Shown here: one piece after another, positions 31,455 to 40,665 of the stretch
Layout: every line of letters begins with the position of its first letter
How positions within the stretch are numbered: the first letter of the stretch is position 1
The notes under the pieces: generated by a model
What the model saw: the letters and a program-made list of their open reading frames with translations, nothing else
Told to the model about the DNA's origin: nothing
Databases searched by the model: none
NCBI RefSeq assembly: GCF_900890425.1
Contig: NZ_CAAHFG010000001.1
Coordinates: 1,178,001-1,242,000 of the forward strand
Reading direction: 5' to 3'
From: Pontiella desulfatans
GTDB taxonomy: Bacteria; Verrucomicrobiota; Kiritimatiellia; Kiritimatiellales; Pontiellaceae
DNA: 64,000 nt
Program-made: the position numbers and the translations under genes

Positions 31455-33089
31455 GTGAAGATTAAAAACGTGGGAGCTGTTGTTGTGCTGGGGTTGGTTC
31501 TTGTTGCCGCCAGCAGTTGCAAGAGCACGGGAACCAAGCGTGCGGAAGCAAGGCACTATGACGGCAGTTGGGAATCGTTGCAGACCATGCCGATTCCGGA
31601 TTGGTTCGAGGAAGGAAAGATCGGCATCTTCATCCACTGGGGACCCTACAGCGTGGTGGGCTATCGCAAGGCCGCGCGCGGCTACTCGGAGCATGTGCCG
31701 AAAATAATCTACGAGGATCCGAAGCATTACTATCCCTACATGGAAAAACGCTGGGGGGCGCATCCGCCGGATTTTGGCTACAAGGACATCATTCCCGAAT
31801 TCAAGGCGGAGAATTGGAATCCGGAGGACTGGGCGGAACTGTTCGCGGAAGTGGGGGCGAAATATGTCGTGCTGACGGCCGAGCATCACGACGGCTGGGC
31901 CAACTGGGATTCGGACCTGACGCCATGGAACGCCGTGGATAAAGGGCCGAAGCGCGACTTGGTCGGCGACCTGGGCGAAGCGGTTCGCGCGAAGGGGTTG
32001 CGATACGCGCCGTCGTACCACCGCGAGCGGCACACGGGCTTTTTCGCGAAAGCCAAATTCGCCGTTCATAGCGAACCCCGCCCGGATATCGCGGAAGAGA
32101 TTCGCCGCGTTCCCGAGGCATTGATGCTGTATGGTCCGGAGTTTTCCTACAACAAAGCATTCGTCGATGATTACGTGGCGCGTTGGAAAGAGATTCAGAC
32201 TAAATATCAACCGGATATGTTGTGGACGGATGATGTCCCGATTCTTACCCGCGACGGAAACAACCTGGCCGCGGGAGAGCTGAGGCCGGAGATTCAATAT
32301 TTTTATGACCAGCTGCGCCTGATGATCACCGACTACATGAACGACGCCGCGGCGCGGGGCCAGGATGTTTATCTGAACAACAAAGGGGCGAATTGCAACT
32401 GGCCGGACGGCGTGGGCTGTTTGGAAAAAGATAATCTAAAGCTGGCGGTGATCGGTCCCAAGTGGGAAAGCTGCACCACCTTCGGATCTTCGTACGGCTA
32501 TCTGGCCGCCGAGGAAGAGCCCGGCCACAAAAAAAATAAAACCGTGAAGGAAGTTGTTCATAGCCTGATCGAAACCATCAGCCGCAACGGCAATTTCCTG
32601 ATCAATATCGGGCCAAGAGCGGACGGCACGATTCCGGAGTGGCAGGTGAGCCGGTTGCGCGCAATGGGCGGGTGGCTGAAGATCAACGGCGACGCGATCT
32701 ACGGCACACGCTACTGGAAGGAATTCGAGCAGCAAAACGAGAACCTCGCCTTCACGACCAAGCGCAAGGCGCTCTATGCGATTAAGCTGGAAAAACCCGC
32801 CGCTCCATTCATGATCGACGCCACCGCGGGGTGGACGAAGGATCAGGTTAAGTCGGTCAAGCTGCTTGGTTCCCCCGCGGACGTTGCTTGGGAAATGACC
32901 GCCAACGGATTGCGAATCACTCCGCCGGCTGATTTGGGCTCCAGCATGTACGCCTGGTCGTTCGAGATCGCGACCGATGAGCAACAGCATGATCCCAACG
33001 CGATCGTCAAGGACGCGAACGAAGTGCTGAAAAACACGGGGCACGTGAATCTGGATGGCCATGCCCGTAAAACCCCCGGGAAGAAATAA
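31455..33089 (+). CDS. GH29 alpha-L-fucosidase, lipoprotein
   Basis: A 544-aa fucosidase with a lipoprotein leader ending VAASSCKS, so it is probably membrane-anchored. GTG start at 31,455 behind GAGGAG. Family motifs: GKIGIFIHWGPYSVVG, KYVVLTAEHHDGWANWDS, Asp259 in PDMLWTDDVP (nucleophile place) and GNFLINIGPRADGTIPEW. It lacks the long C-terminal sandwich of the fucosidase at 20,188. The two belong to different GH29 branches, so they may differ in linkage or exo behaviour. It is followed after 4 bases by a sulfatase. Confidence 0.93.
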   Translation: MKIKNVGAVVVLGLVLVAASSCKSTGTKRAEARHYDGSWESLQTMPIPDWFEEGKIGIFIHWGPYSVVGYRKAARGYSEHVPKIIYEDPKHYYPYMEKRWGAHPPDFGYKDIIPEFKAENWNPEDWAELFAEVGAKYVVLTAEHHDGWANWDSDLTPWNAVDKGPKRDLVGDLGEAVRAKGLRYAPSYHRERHTGFFAKAKFAVHSEPRPDIAEEIRRVPEALMLYGPEFSYNKAFVDDYVARWKEIQTKYQPDMLWTDDVPILTRDGNNLAAGELRPEIQYFYDQLRLMITDYMNDAAARGQDVYLNNKGANCNWPDGVGCLEKDNLKLAVIGPKWESCTTFGSSYGYLAAEEEPGHKKNKTVKEVVHSLIETISRNGNFLINIGPRADGTIPEWQVSRLRAMGGWLKINGDAIYGTRYWKEFEQQNENLAFTTKRKALYAIKLEKPAAPFMIDATAGWTKDQVKSVKLLGSPADVAWEMTANGLRITPPADLGSSMYAWSFEIATDEQQHDPNAIVKDANEVLKNTGHVNLDGHARKTPGKK

Positions 33090-33093
33090 TCCA

Positions 33094-34596
33094 ATGAGGA
33101 AAATTGCTCTCGCATCTTTCTTGTGCGTTATGGCTGCTGGCGCTGCGGATCAACCGAACGTGGTTCTTATCTATGCCGATGATATGGGCTATGGAGAAAT
33201 CGAAGCCCTCAATCCGGAGCGGAGCAGCATCCCGACGCCGAGCCTGAACCGGCTGGCGGAAGAAGGGGTGGTCTTCACCGACGCACACACCAGCTCATCG
33301 GTCTGCTCCCCGTCGCGCTACGCGCTGCTGACCGGTCGCTACAACTGGCGCACGCGTTTGCAGCGGGGGGTTGTGAAAGGCAACGCCGATCCGTTGATCG
33401 CCGAAGGCCGCGCGACGCTCGCCAACCTGTTCCGCGATCAGGGATACAGCACGGCGATTGTCGGGAAGTGGCACCTCGACTATAACTATGAAATTCCTGA
33501 AGGGCTGAAAAACGCGCCCGTGCAGGGGGAGACGAGGGAATTCTATCCCTCCGGGTTTCCGGTCGGCACCCATATTCCCGACGGACCGATCACCCGGGGG
33601 TTCGATTCCTTCTATGGCTTCCACCATGCCGGCGCCATGAGCGGCATCGTTCGTGACGACACCATTGTCGAAGACATGAAGGTGGTTGACGTGCTGCCCG
33701 CGCTGACCAAGGAGGCGGTTGGCTTCATTGATCGCAAAAGCACCGAAGCCAAAGCCGGAAAACCGTTCTTTCTCTACTTTCCGCTCAGCTCGCCGCACGG
33801 CCCGATTGCTCCTTCCAAGGAGTGGCAAGGGAAAAGCGAGCTCGGAAGCTATGGCGATTTCATCATGCAGACCGACGCCTCGGTCGGGGCGGTGATGGCG
33901 GCGCTTGACCGCAATGGGCTGCGCGAAAACACGATCATTGTTTTCAGCACGGATAACGGGACTTCCCCGATCGCGAAATTTGAAGATCTGGAAGCCGCGG
34001 GGCATTATCCCAGCGCCAACCTGCGCGGTCACAAGGCCGATCTGTGGGATGGCGGCCACCGCGTTCCCTTTATCCTGCGTTGGCCGGGCAATGCGGCGCC
34101 CGGGACGCAATGCAACCAGCTCATTTGCCTGTCGGACATGATGGCCACCTTTGCCGAGTTCTTTGGGGTAGCTTTGGCCGACGACACCGCCGAGGACAGC
34201 GTCAGCTTTCTGCCGGCCCTGTACAGCAAGCCGGTAAAGGAGGGGCGGGAAGCCATTGTCCACCATTCGATCAATGGCCGGTTTGGTATTCGCCGGGGTG
34301 ATTGGAAGCTGCTGCTCGCGCCGGGATCCGGCGGCTGGGCTTCTCCCAAGGATCCGGACGCGGCGGCGAAGGGGCTGCCGGATGTCCAGCTCTACAATTT
34401 GCGAGAGGATCTCGGCGAACAAAACAACCTCCAGGCCGAGCATCCCGAAAAAGTCGCTGCGCTGATCCAGCTTCTGGAAACCTATGTGGCCAATGGCCGC
34501 AGCACGCCCGGGGCTGTCCAAAAGAACGATGCCGAAATCGACCTCTTCAAAAAAGAACTGAACAAGCCCCGGAAACGGGTCAAAAAGAAGAAATAG
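33094..34596 (+). CDS. S1 sulfatase
   Basis: A secreted 500-aa sulfatase. ATG 33,094 begins a signal peptide (MRKIALASFLCVMAAGA) and is 4 bases past the fucosidase stop; the upstream in-frame ATG overlaps that gene. YADDMGYGE carries the Asp pair at 29-30, Cys71 lies in CSPSRYALLTG, FSTDNGTSP follows, and VQLYNLREDLGEQ is near the end. The build is that of arylsulfatase/GalNAc-6-sulfatase-like enzymes with an extended insertion after GRYNWRTRLQ. Paired with the next sulfatase in unit A. Confidence 0.93.
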   Translation: MRKIALASFLCVMAAGAADQPNVVLIYADDMGYGEIEALNPERSSIPTPSLNRLAEEGVVFTDAHTSSSVCSPSRYALLTGRYNWRTRLQRGVVKGNADPLIAEGRATLANLFRDQGYSTAIVGKWHLDYNYEIPEGLKNAPVQGETREFYPSGFPVGTHIPDGPITRGFDSFYGFHHAGAMSGIVRDDTIVEDMKVVDVLPALTKEAVGFIDRKSTEAKAGKPFFLYFPLSSPHGPIAPSKEWQGKSELGSYGDFIMQTDASVGAVMAALDRNGLRENTIIVFSTDNGTSPIAKFEDLEAAGHYPSANLRGHKADLWDGGHRVPFILRWPGNAAPGTQCNQLICLSDMMATFAEFFGVALADDTAEDSVSFLPALYSKPVKEGREAIVHHSINGRFGIRRGDWKLLLAPGSGGWASPKDPDAAAKGLPDVQLYNLREDLGEQNNLQAEHPEKVAALIQLLETYVANGRSTPGAVQKNDAEIDLFKKELNKPRKRVKKKK

Positions 34597-34607
34597 GGGA
34601 ACCACGC

Positions 34608-36137
34608 ATGAACTCAAAGACATTTTCAAGCGGCCTTGCCATGCTGCTCCTAACGGGCGCCGTCCTTGCGGAAAAGCGGCCAAACTTTCTCTTTATCCTC
34701 GCGGACGATCAGTCGCCGTTCGATCTGAAGGTTTACGATTCCGATTCGCCGCTGGACACCCCGGTGATTGACAGCCTGGCGGCGGAGGGGCTGGTTTTTG
34801 ACGGTTCCTACCACATGGGCGCTTTCATCGGCGGGGTTTGCCGGCCGTCGCGGCATATGATCATGACGGGGCGCACCGTGTGGCGGTTGCCGCACGTTAG
34901 GCCGCCAAAGAAAGGATCCCCGCCGCGAAAACACCCCGGCACGCCCTTGGCCAACGAAACGCCCGTCACACCGTTCGATGCCGAAAACGACAGCCTTCCA
35001 GCCGTGTTCAACAAAGCGGGCTACGATACCATGCGCACCTGCAAGAACGGCAACAGCTACGAGGCCGCAAATGAATTGTTCACGGTTCGCCACGACGCCA
35101 CAAAACGTGGCGGACCCGATCCCGAGGGCAGCGGCTGGCATGCCCGGCAGGTGCTCGACTACCTCGATGCCCGCGAAAAGAGCAAGGATGCCGATCCGTT
35201 CCTGATCTACTTCGGCTTCTCCCATCCGCACGACATACGCGATGGAAAATCGGAGCTGCTTCGGAAATACGGCGCGACCAACCACCGCGATAAAAAGAGC
35301 CTGCCCAAGCTCAGTCCGGAAAATCCGGCGCCGGATCTCCAGGTGAACTATCTGCCCGCCCATCCGTTCCACCACGGCCACCCGGGATTGCGCGACGAAG
35401 AGAAGGTGTCCGGCGTCTGGAAAAACCGCGACGAAGCCACCATCCGCAACGAGCTTGGCCGCGAATACGCCTGCTCCGAAAACATCGATATCCAGATTGG
35501 ACGCGTCCTCGAAAAGCTCGAAGCCATGGGCGAGCTCGACAACACCTACATCATCTACACCGCCGACCACGGCATCGCCATCGGGCGCCACGGATTGACC
35601 GGGAAGCAAAACCTTTACGAGCATACCTGGCGCGTGCCGTTCATCGTCAAGGGACCCGGAGTGAAGAAAGGGCGGGCGTTGGGCAACATCTACCTGCTTG
35701 ATATCAGCAAAACCCTTTTCGACCTCGCGGGCATCGAATCCCCCGAATTGAACGAAGGGATCAGTTTTAAACCTGTGCTCGAAGGCAAGAAGGAAGCCGT
35801 TCGCGACGTGCTCTACGGCGTCTACTGCGGCGGAACCAAGCCGGGCATGCGCTGCGTGAAAAAAGGCGACTGGAAGCTGATCAAGTACGATGTGCTAGAC
35901 GGCAAAGTGCGCGAGACACAGTTGTTCAATCTTGCTGAAAACCCGGACGAACTGATCAAGGAACACCACGATCCCGATGTGGTTGCTTTCACCGGGAACC
36001 AGCCCAAGCCGAACCAGCTTAATCTGGCTGACGATCCGAAATATGCGGACAAACTGGCCGAGATGGAAGCGCTGCTGCTTTCGGAGCAAAAGCGGTTGGA
36101 TGATCCCTATCGTCTATGGAACCAGCCGGATGGGTAG
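34608..36137 (+). CDS. S1 sulfatase
   Basis: A secreted 509-aa sulfatase beginning at ATG 34,608, 11 bases after the previous stop; a frame opening back to 34,302 is only overlap with that gene. LADDQSPFDLKVYD gives the metal pair, Cys78 sits in CRPSRHMIMTGRTVW, and YTADHGIAIGRHGLTGKQNLYEH supplies the second half of the metal site. The latter block is typical of choline-sulfatase-like S1 enzymes acting on glycans. AFTGN and a lysine-rich tail end the protein. Last enzyme gene before the regulator. Confidence 0.92.
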   Translation: MNSKTFSSGLAMLLLTGAVLAEKRPNFLFILADDQSPFDLKVYDSDSPLDTPVIDSLAAEGLVFDGSYHMGAFIGGVCRPSRHMIMTGRTVWRLPHVRPPKKGSPPRKHPGTPLANETPVTPFDAENDSLPAVFNKAGYDTMRTCKNGNSYEAANELFTVRHDATKRGGPDPEGSGWHARQVLDYLDAREKSKDADPFLIYFGFSHPHDIRDGKSELLRKYGATNHRDKKSLPKLSPENPAPDLQVNYLPAHPFHHGHPGLRDEEKVSGVWKNRDEATIRNELGREYACSENIDIQIGRVLEKLEAMGELDNTYIIYTADHGIAIGRHGLTGKQNLYEHTWRVPFIVKGPGVKKGRALGNIYLLDISKTLFDLAGIESPELNEGISFKPVLEGKKEAVRDVLYGVYCGGTKPGMRCVKKGDWKLIKYDVLDGKVRETQLFNLAENPDELIKEHHDPDVVAFTGNQPKPNQLNLADDPKYADKLAEMEALLLSEQKRLDDPYRLWNQPDG

Positions 36138-36236
36138 GTGTGCGGAAATCAAGAAGTGCCCAAGAAGTGCCCATCCAGTATTTTTTACTAGAGGCTTGTG
36201 CATGGAACGAAGGATGTAATATATGTTGAGCAACAT

Positions 36237-37010
36237 ATGAGTAGGGATACACAAAGCAAGGAGACACTCATTCAGGAGTGCGACGCGTTTCGCGAAAGTC
36301 TGCATGGTGCGCAGCTCAAGCAGCTGTTAAACTTTCTTCCAGGCATCTATTTTGTTGTCAAAAATTTCGATGGTCGCGTGATGATGGCCAACGATGAGGC
36401 GGCCCGGTTGTGCGGTTTCGAAAACGAGACAGAGATGCTCGGGAAAACCGACTACGACATCTTTGCATCGGATCGTGCCGATACCTATGTGAAAGACGAC
36501 CAGCATGTATTGCAAACCGGCGAAAGCATTATCGATCGTGTGGAAATGGCTCCCGATCCAAACAACTCGATCAACTGGTTTGTGACCACGAAGATTCCGC
36601 TCTATTCGCATGAGAACGAGATTGTCGGACTGGCCTGCATCGCCCGAAACATGACCGATGCCTATGAGATGCTACGTCCCTATACGGAAATGAATGAAGT
36701 GCTCGAGTATGTGCGGGAAAACTACGCCACGCCTATCAAGCTTGAGGATCTGGCGCGGGAGGCCTCTCTCTCGCCCAGCCAGTTTGAACGAAGCTTCAAG
36801 AAGCTGTTTGAAATCACGCCGGCTCGGCACATTCTGAATGTCCGGATCCGTGCGGCCTGCAACCTGCTCAGTTCCTCGAACGACACAATTGCTTCCATTG
36901 CCATGGAGACTGGGTTCTACGACCACAGCCACTTTGCCCGTGGCTTCAAGAAGGTGATGGGCATCTCTGCGGGGGAATACCGTTCCAAGGGTCGCAAAAG
37001 CCCTTGGTAA
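36237..37010 (+). CDS. PAS-AraC transcriptional regulator
   Basis: A 257-aa cytoplasmic regulator. Residues 20-140 form a PAS domain (FLPGIYFVVKNFDGRVMMANDEAARLCGF, GKTDYDIF, WFVTTKIPLYS). Residues 150-257 are the double helix-turn-helix of AraC proteins (YATPIKLEDLAREASLSPSQ and SIAMETGFYDHSHFARGFKK). AraC domains bind two half-sites in direct repeat spaced 21 bp, exactly the spacing of the seven operators in this locus, so it is the likely activator. It ends 1 base before operator B. The start is uncertain: ATG 36,237 has a weak ribosome site, and GTG 36,198 (behind AGAGG) would add 13 residues. Confidence 0.9.
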   Translation: MSRDTQSKETLIQECDAFRESLHGAQLKQLLNFLPGIYFVVKNFDGRVMMANDEAARLCGFENETEMLGKTDYDIFASDRADTYVKDDQHVLQTGESIIDRVEMAPDPNNSINWFVTTKIPLYSHENEIVGLACIARNMTDAYEMLRPYTEMNEVLEYVRENYATPIKLEDLAREASLSPSQFERSFKKLFEITPARHILNVRIRAACNLLSSSNDTIASIAMETGFYDHSHFARGFKKVMGISAGEYRSKGRKSPW

Positions 37011-37011
37011 T

Positions 37012-37041
37012 CTACACATCAATGCCTTTATTTTACAAGAC
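37012..37041 (+). promoter_or_regulatory. AraC-type operator, copy B
   Basis: Plus strand: CTACACA at 1-7, ATGC at 12-15 (shifted by one), TTACAAGAC at 22-30, half-sites 21 bp apart. It lies 1 base after the regulator's stop and precedes the unit starting at 37,114. Confidence 0.8.
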
Positions 37042-37060
37042 GACGGGTGCCCCTCCCTGA

Positions 37061-37066
37061 TACCTT
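37061..37066 (+). promoter_or_regulatory. -10-like box of unit B
   Basis: TACCTT, 19 bases downstream of operator B and 47 bases before ATG 37,114. Confidence 0.4.
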
Positions 37067-37113
37067 TCCAACCATGAAACCATACGTCTTTGGCGGAATT
37101 GAATGGAAAGTGA

Positions 37114-38403
37114 ATGATTGGTAGAATCTACAGGATCGCATGGCTTGTTCCGGCACTGCTGCTAAATGCGCAGGCGGATGTTCCCGGGAAAGGGTTTAGC
37201 CCTCTTTTCAACGGGAAGGATCTGTCCGGCTGGTGGGGGCTGCGGACGGCCAATCCGGTCGTTTGGATGGCGGAAACCGAACAGCGGAAGGAAGCCCGAC
37301 GCCTGGCCAGCTTCGAAAACATCAATAAGCATTGGCGCGCCGAATCGGGGGTTCTCGTCAACGATGGCAAGGGATTGACCCTGGCGACCGTGAAAAACTA
37401 TGCCGACTTCGAACTCGTTCTGGAATATAAAACCGAAGCACGCGCCGACAGCGGCGTCTATCTGCGCGGCATTCCCCAGGTGCAGATCTGGGACTACACC
37501 GACCAAGCCAAGTTCAAGCTGGGTGCGGACAAGGGATCGGGCGGGCTTTGGAACAATAAAGCAAGCCGTGAAGGCAAGGATCCCCTCGTGCTGGCCGACA
37601 AGCCGTTCGGCGAATGGAATGCCATGCGCATTCTCATGGTCGGGGAGCGTGTCACCGTTGAACTCAACGGCCAGCTGGTTGTCGATCACGCCCGGCTGGA
37701 AAACTATTTCGACCGCAATAAGCCGATTCCGCCCACGGGGCCCATCCAGCTGCAGACCCACGGTGGGGAGATTGCCTGGCGCAACATATTCATCCGCGAG
37801 ATCGGCGGAGCCGAAGCCAACCGCATCCTCGCCGCCAACTGCTGGAACGGCGGCGGCGCCCCGGGCAACTGGAAAGGGAAGGTTGAAAGCTATGAGTTCA
37901 ACGCGGGAACCATCCGGTGCAAGGACAAAAAGGGCGGCACCGTCTTTACGGAAAATGAATATGCCGACTTTTCCGTCCGGTTCGAGTTCAAGGTTCCTCC
38001 GGGCGGCAACAATGGGCTGGCACTCCGCTACCCAGGCAAAGGCAATCCCGCCTACGCCGGCATGTGCGAGCTGCAGGTGCTTGACAACACTTCCCCGAAA
38101 TATACCGAGCTGGATAGCCGGCAGTACCACGGATCGGCCTATGGCATGGTTCCGGCGCACCGCGGTTATTTGCGCGCACCGGGCGAATGGAATTTCCAGA
38201 CCGTCGATGTGGCCGGATCAACCATCCAGGTTGAACTGAACGGAACGCGGATCCTGGATGCCGACCTTTCCGTGGTTTCGGAATACATGGGCAACAAACA
38301 GCATCCGGGGAAGGAGCTTACCTCCGGCCACTTTGGTTTTGCAGGGCATGGCAGCGCCGTTGCATTCCGGAATATTTTGATCAAGGAGTTGGCTCATGAA
38401 TAA
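37114..38403 (+). CDS. tandem DUF1080 protein (3-keto-glycoside hydrolase-like)
   Basis: A secreted 429-aa protein with two concanavalin-like DUF1080 (PF06439) domains: residues 25-230 (FSPLFNGKDLSGWWGL, DSGVYLRGIPQVQIWD) and 235-429 (NNGLALRYPGKGNPAYAGMCELQVLD). Proteins of this family include 3-keto-disaccharide hydrolases that split glycosides already oxidised at C3. It heads a unit with two Gfo/Idh/MocA dehydrogenases, which fits that chemistry. The role is inferred from family and neighbours; which domain is active is not visible. Its stop overlaps the next start by 8 bases. Confidence 0.85.
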   Translation: MIGRIYRIAWLVPALLLNAQADVPGKGFSPLFNGKDLSGWWGLRTANPVVWMAETEQRKEARRLASFENINKHWRAESGVLVNDGKGLTLATVKNYADFELVLEYKTEARADSGVYLRGIPQVQIWDYTDQAKFKLGADKGSGGLWNNKASREGKDPLVLADKPFGEWNAMRILMVGERVTVELNGQLVVDHARLENYFDRNKPIPPTGPIQLQTHGGEIAWRNIFIREIGGAEANRILAANCWNGGGAPGNWKGKVESYEFNAGTIRCKDKKGGTVFTENEYADFSVRFEFKVPPGGNNGLALRYPGKGNPAYAGMCELQVLDNTSPKYTELDSRQYHGSAYGMVPAHRGYLRAPGEWNFQTVDVAGSTIQVELNGTRILDADLSVVSEYMGNKQHPGKELTSGHFGFAGHGSAVAFRNILIKELAHE

Positions 38404-39715
38404 AAGTAGACGAGCCTTTGTCAAGGCATCGGCGGTTGCAGGTCTCCCGTTATTCAATATTGGAACGGCAGGCGCCTCGCCCAACGGAATGCTGAACCAC
38501 GCCAGTTTTGGTGTGACCGGCATGGCGAACCGCGACCTCAAAACCCTGGTACGCAGCGACCACCTGAAACTTGTGGCGGTGGCTGATGTGGATGAAACGG
38601 CGCTGGCCACAGTGCGGGAGGAATTCCCCGATGTCCGCGTCTACAAGGATTGGCGCGTCCTGCTGGAGAAGGAGCACAAGAACCTCGACTCGGTCAACGT
38701 CTCCACACCCGACCACATGCACGCGCCCATCGGGGTGTCGGCGATGAACCTTGGCCTGCATGTCTATGGCCAAAAACCGCTTGCGCAAACCCTCTACGAA
38801 ACAAGGCGCATGGCCGAAATTGCCAAGGAAAAGGGCGTGGTTACCCAGATGGGAACCCAGCTCACGTCGAGCACCTACGAACGCCTCGCCGTGAAAATGA
38901 TCCAGGACGGAGTCATCGGCAAGGTCAAGGAAGTCCACATCTTCAGCAACAAGACCTGGGGCGACCCCCAGCCGCTTCCAGACAGGAGCGACCCCGTTCC
39001 CGCCGGACTTGACTGGGACCTGTGGTGTGGCATTGCCGCCGAACGCCCCTACATCAAAGGGGGCTACCACCCCAAGACCTGGCGCAAGCGGCTGGATTTT
39101 GGAACCGGCACGCTGGGCGACATGGGGTGCCATATCTACAGCCCCATGTTTGCGGCCTTGGGGCTCCGGGCGCCGCTGGCGGTGAAATCTGTCGGTGCCG
39201 TGCCGAATGAAACCAATTGGGCTATCGATGAAAAGCTTGAATATGTCTTTCCGGGGAACCGCTACACGGCGGGAAAAACCGTCAAGGCCACCTGGTGCGA
39301 CGGATCGGTGCGTCCTCCTCGCGAATTTGTCGAAATGTTCGGGGAAAAAATGCCGAGGCAGGGCGGAGTCTATATTGGAACCGATGGCATACTATTGGTG
39401 CCGCACGGCGGCTTGCCTGTTCCATACCCGCGTGAAAAGTTTGCGGACTACCGCTATCCAAAATTCCCGGCGCGCGACCACTACAAGGATTTCATCGCCG
39501 CCGCGTGCGGCGAAAACGTGAAGCCGCTGGCCGACTTCCATGACTATGGTGGGCCGCTGACGGAAACCGTGTTGCTCGGGAGCCTGGCCACGCGCTTCCC
39601 GGACGAACGCCTCGAATGGGATGCCGCCAACCTGCGCTTTATAAATAGTTCGGCCGCAAACGCGTTTGTCCGCCGCGAATATCGCGAGGGCTGGGAAGTG
39701 GAGGGAGTGTCATGA
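38396..39715 (+). CDS. Gfo/Idh/MocA family oxidoreductase, Tat-exported
   Basis: A 439-aa dehydrogenase with a Tat-like leader (SRRAFVKASAVAG), the Rossmann region FGVTGMANRDL, STPDHMHA, GQKPLAQT in place of EKP, GTGTLGDMGCHIYSP and a closing VRREYREG. It overlaps both neighbours by 4-8 bases, so it is tightly coupled to the DUF1080 protein before and the second dehydrogenase after. It probably acts outside the cytoplasm with carried NAD(P), oxidising a sugar hydroxyl. Substrate unknown. Confidence 0.9.
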   Translation: MNKSRRAFVKASAVAGLPLFNIGTAGASPNGMLNHASFGVTGMANRDLKTLVRSDHLKLVAVADVDETALATVREEFPDVRVYKDWRVLLEKEHKNLDSVNVSTPDHMHAPIGVSAMNLGLHVYGQKPLAQTLYETRRMAEIAKEKGVVTQMGTQLTSSTYERLAVKMIQDGVIGKVKEVHIFSNKTWGDPQPLPDRSDPVPAGLDWDLWCGIAAERPYIKGGYHPKTWRKRLDFGTGTLGDMGCHIYSPMFAALGLRAPLAVKSVGAVPNETNWAIDEKLEYVFPGNRYTAGKTVKATWCDGSVRPPREFVEMFGEKMPRQGGVYIGTDGILLVPHGGLPVPYPREKFADYRYPKFPARDHYKDFIAAACGENVKPLADFHDYGGPLTETVLLGSLATRFPDERLEWDAANLRFINSSAANAFVRREYREGWEVEGVS

Positions 39716-40665
39716 TCAATGTCGGAATCATTGGACTCGGTTTCATGGGGGGCGTCCACCTGCGCAACTGGCAGGCGCTCGACGGCGTGCGGGTTGTGGC
39801 GGTGTGCGATGCCAACCCCATTGTCCGAACTGCCAAGCAGGGGAACATCGAAGCCGGATCGGATGTGCTGGATCTCGAAGGCATTGCCATCTATACCGAC
39901 GTGGCTGATATGCTCGCCCGCGGGGATCTCGACGCGGTGTCGATTGCGCTGCCGACCCATCTCCACAGGGCGGTTTCCATCCAATGCCTGGAGGCCGGGG
40001 TGCACGTGCTGTGCGAAAAGCCCATGGCCCTTAGCGTTGCGGACTGCGATGCCATGATCGACGCGGCAAGGGCGGCCGGGAAGCAGTTGATGGTTGCGCA
40101 ATGCATCCGCTTCTGGCCGGCCTATGCCTGGGCGAAGGCGGCCGTTGGTGGCGGCGAATACGGGAAGGTTCTTTCGGCGGACTTTTCGCGGCTCACCTAT
40201 GCGCCTGCATGGGACGGCGACAGCTGGCTTTCGGATTCTTCCAAGAGCGGGGGCATTGCGCTCGACCTTCATATTCACGATCTCGATTTTATCCAGCACC
40301 TTTTCGGGGTGCCGCAGGAGGTTCGTTCGGACCGCGTTGATTCAAGGCATGTCCATACGCTGGTGGATTATGGCGGAGGCTGCGTGGTTTCGGCCACGGC
40401 CAGCTGGCTCATGCCGGAACCGTTCGGTTTCGAAATGTCCTATAGCATTGTTTTCGAAAAAGCCGCCGCTGTTTTTAAGGACAATGAACTGAAGGTCTAT
40501 CCGGCTGAGGACGAACCCTTTGTGCCCGATCTGGCCGAGGGCGATGGGTATCAGGGGGAAATTGAATATTTTGCCCGGCTGCTGTCGGGAGCGAATGTGG
40601 AAGAAATAATCACGCCAGAGCAGGCGCGCGAATCGGTGCGCATGGCGTTGGAGATCATACAATGA
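39712..40665 (+). CDS. Gfo/Idh/MocA family oxidoreductase, cytoplasmic
   Basis: A 317-aa dehydrogenase without a leader peptide, so unlike its neighbour it stays in the cytoplasm. N-terminal dinucleotide motif GIIGLGFMGGVHLRN, LPTHLH, CEKPMALS, and GGIALDLHIHDLDFI in the place of the catalytic His/Asp motif. It could reverse the oxidation made by the exported enzyme once the sugar has been imported. Start overlaps the previous stop (ATGA, 39,712-39,715). Clear family, unknown substrate. Confidence 0.92.
   Translation: MINVGIIGLGFMGGVHLRNWQALDGVRVVAVCDANPIVRTAKQGNIEAGSDVLDLEGIAIYTDVADMLARGDLDAVSIALPTHLHRAVSIQCLEAGVHVLCEKPMALSVADCDAMIDAARAAGKQLMVAQCIRFWPAYAWAKAAVGGGEYGKVLSADFSRLTYAPAWDGDSWLSDSSKSGGIALDLHIHDLDFIQHLFGVPQEVRSDRVDSRHVHTLVDYGGGCVVSATASWLMPEPFGFEMSYSIVFEKAAAVFKDNELKVYPAEDEPFVPDLAEGDGYQGEIEYFARLLSGANVEEIITPEQARESVRMALEIIQ

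Noticed and set aside
30378-32297. A 639-aa open frame on the minus strand
   Set aside because: It is antisense to the propeller glycosidase and GH29 genes, which have family motifs, signal peptides and ribosome sites. High G+C makes such shadow frames common.
33295-34683. A 462-aa open frame on the minus strand
   Set aside because: Antisense to the sulfatase at 33,094; no protein-family signal.
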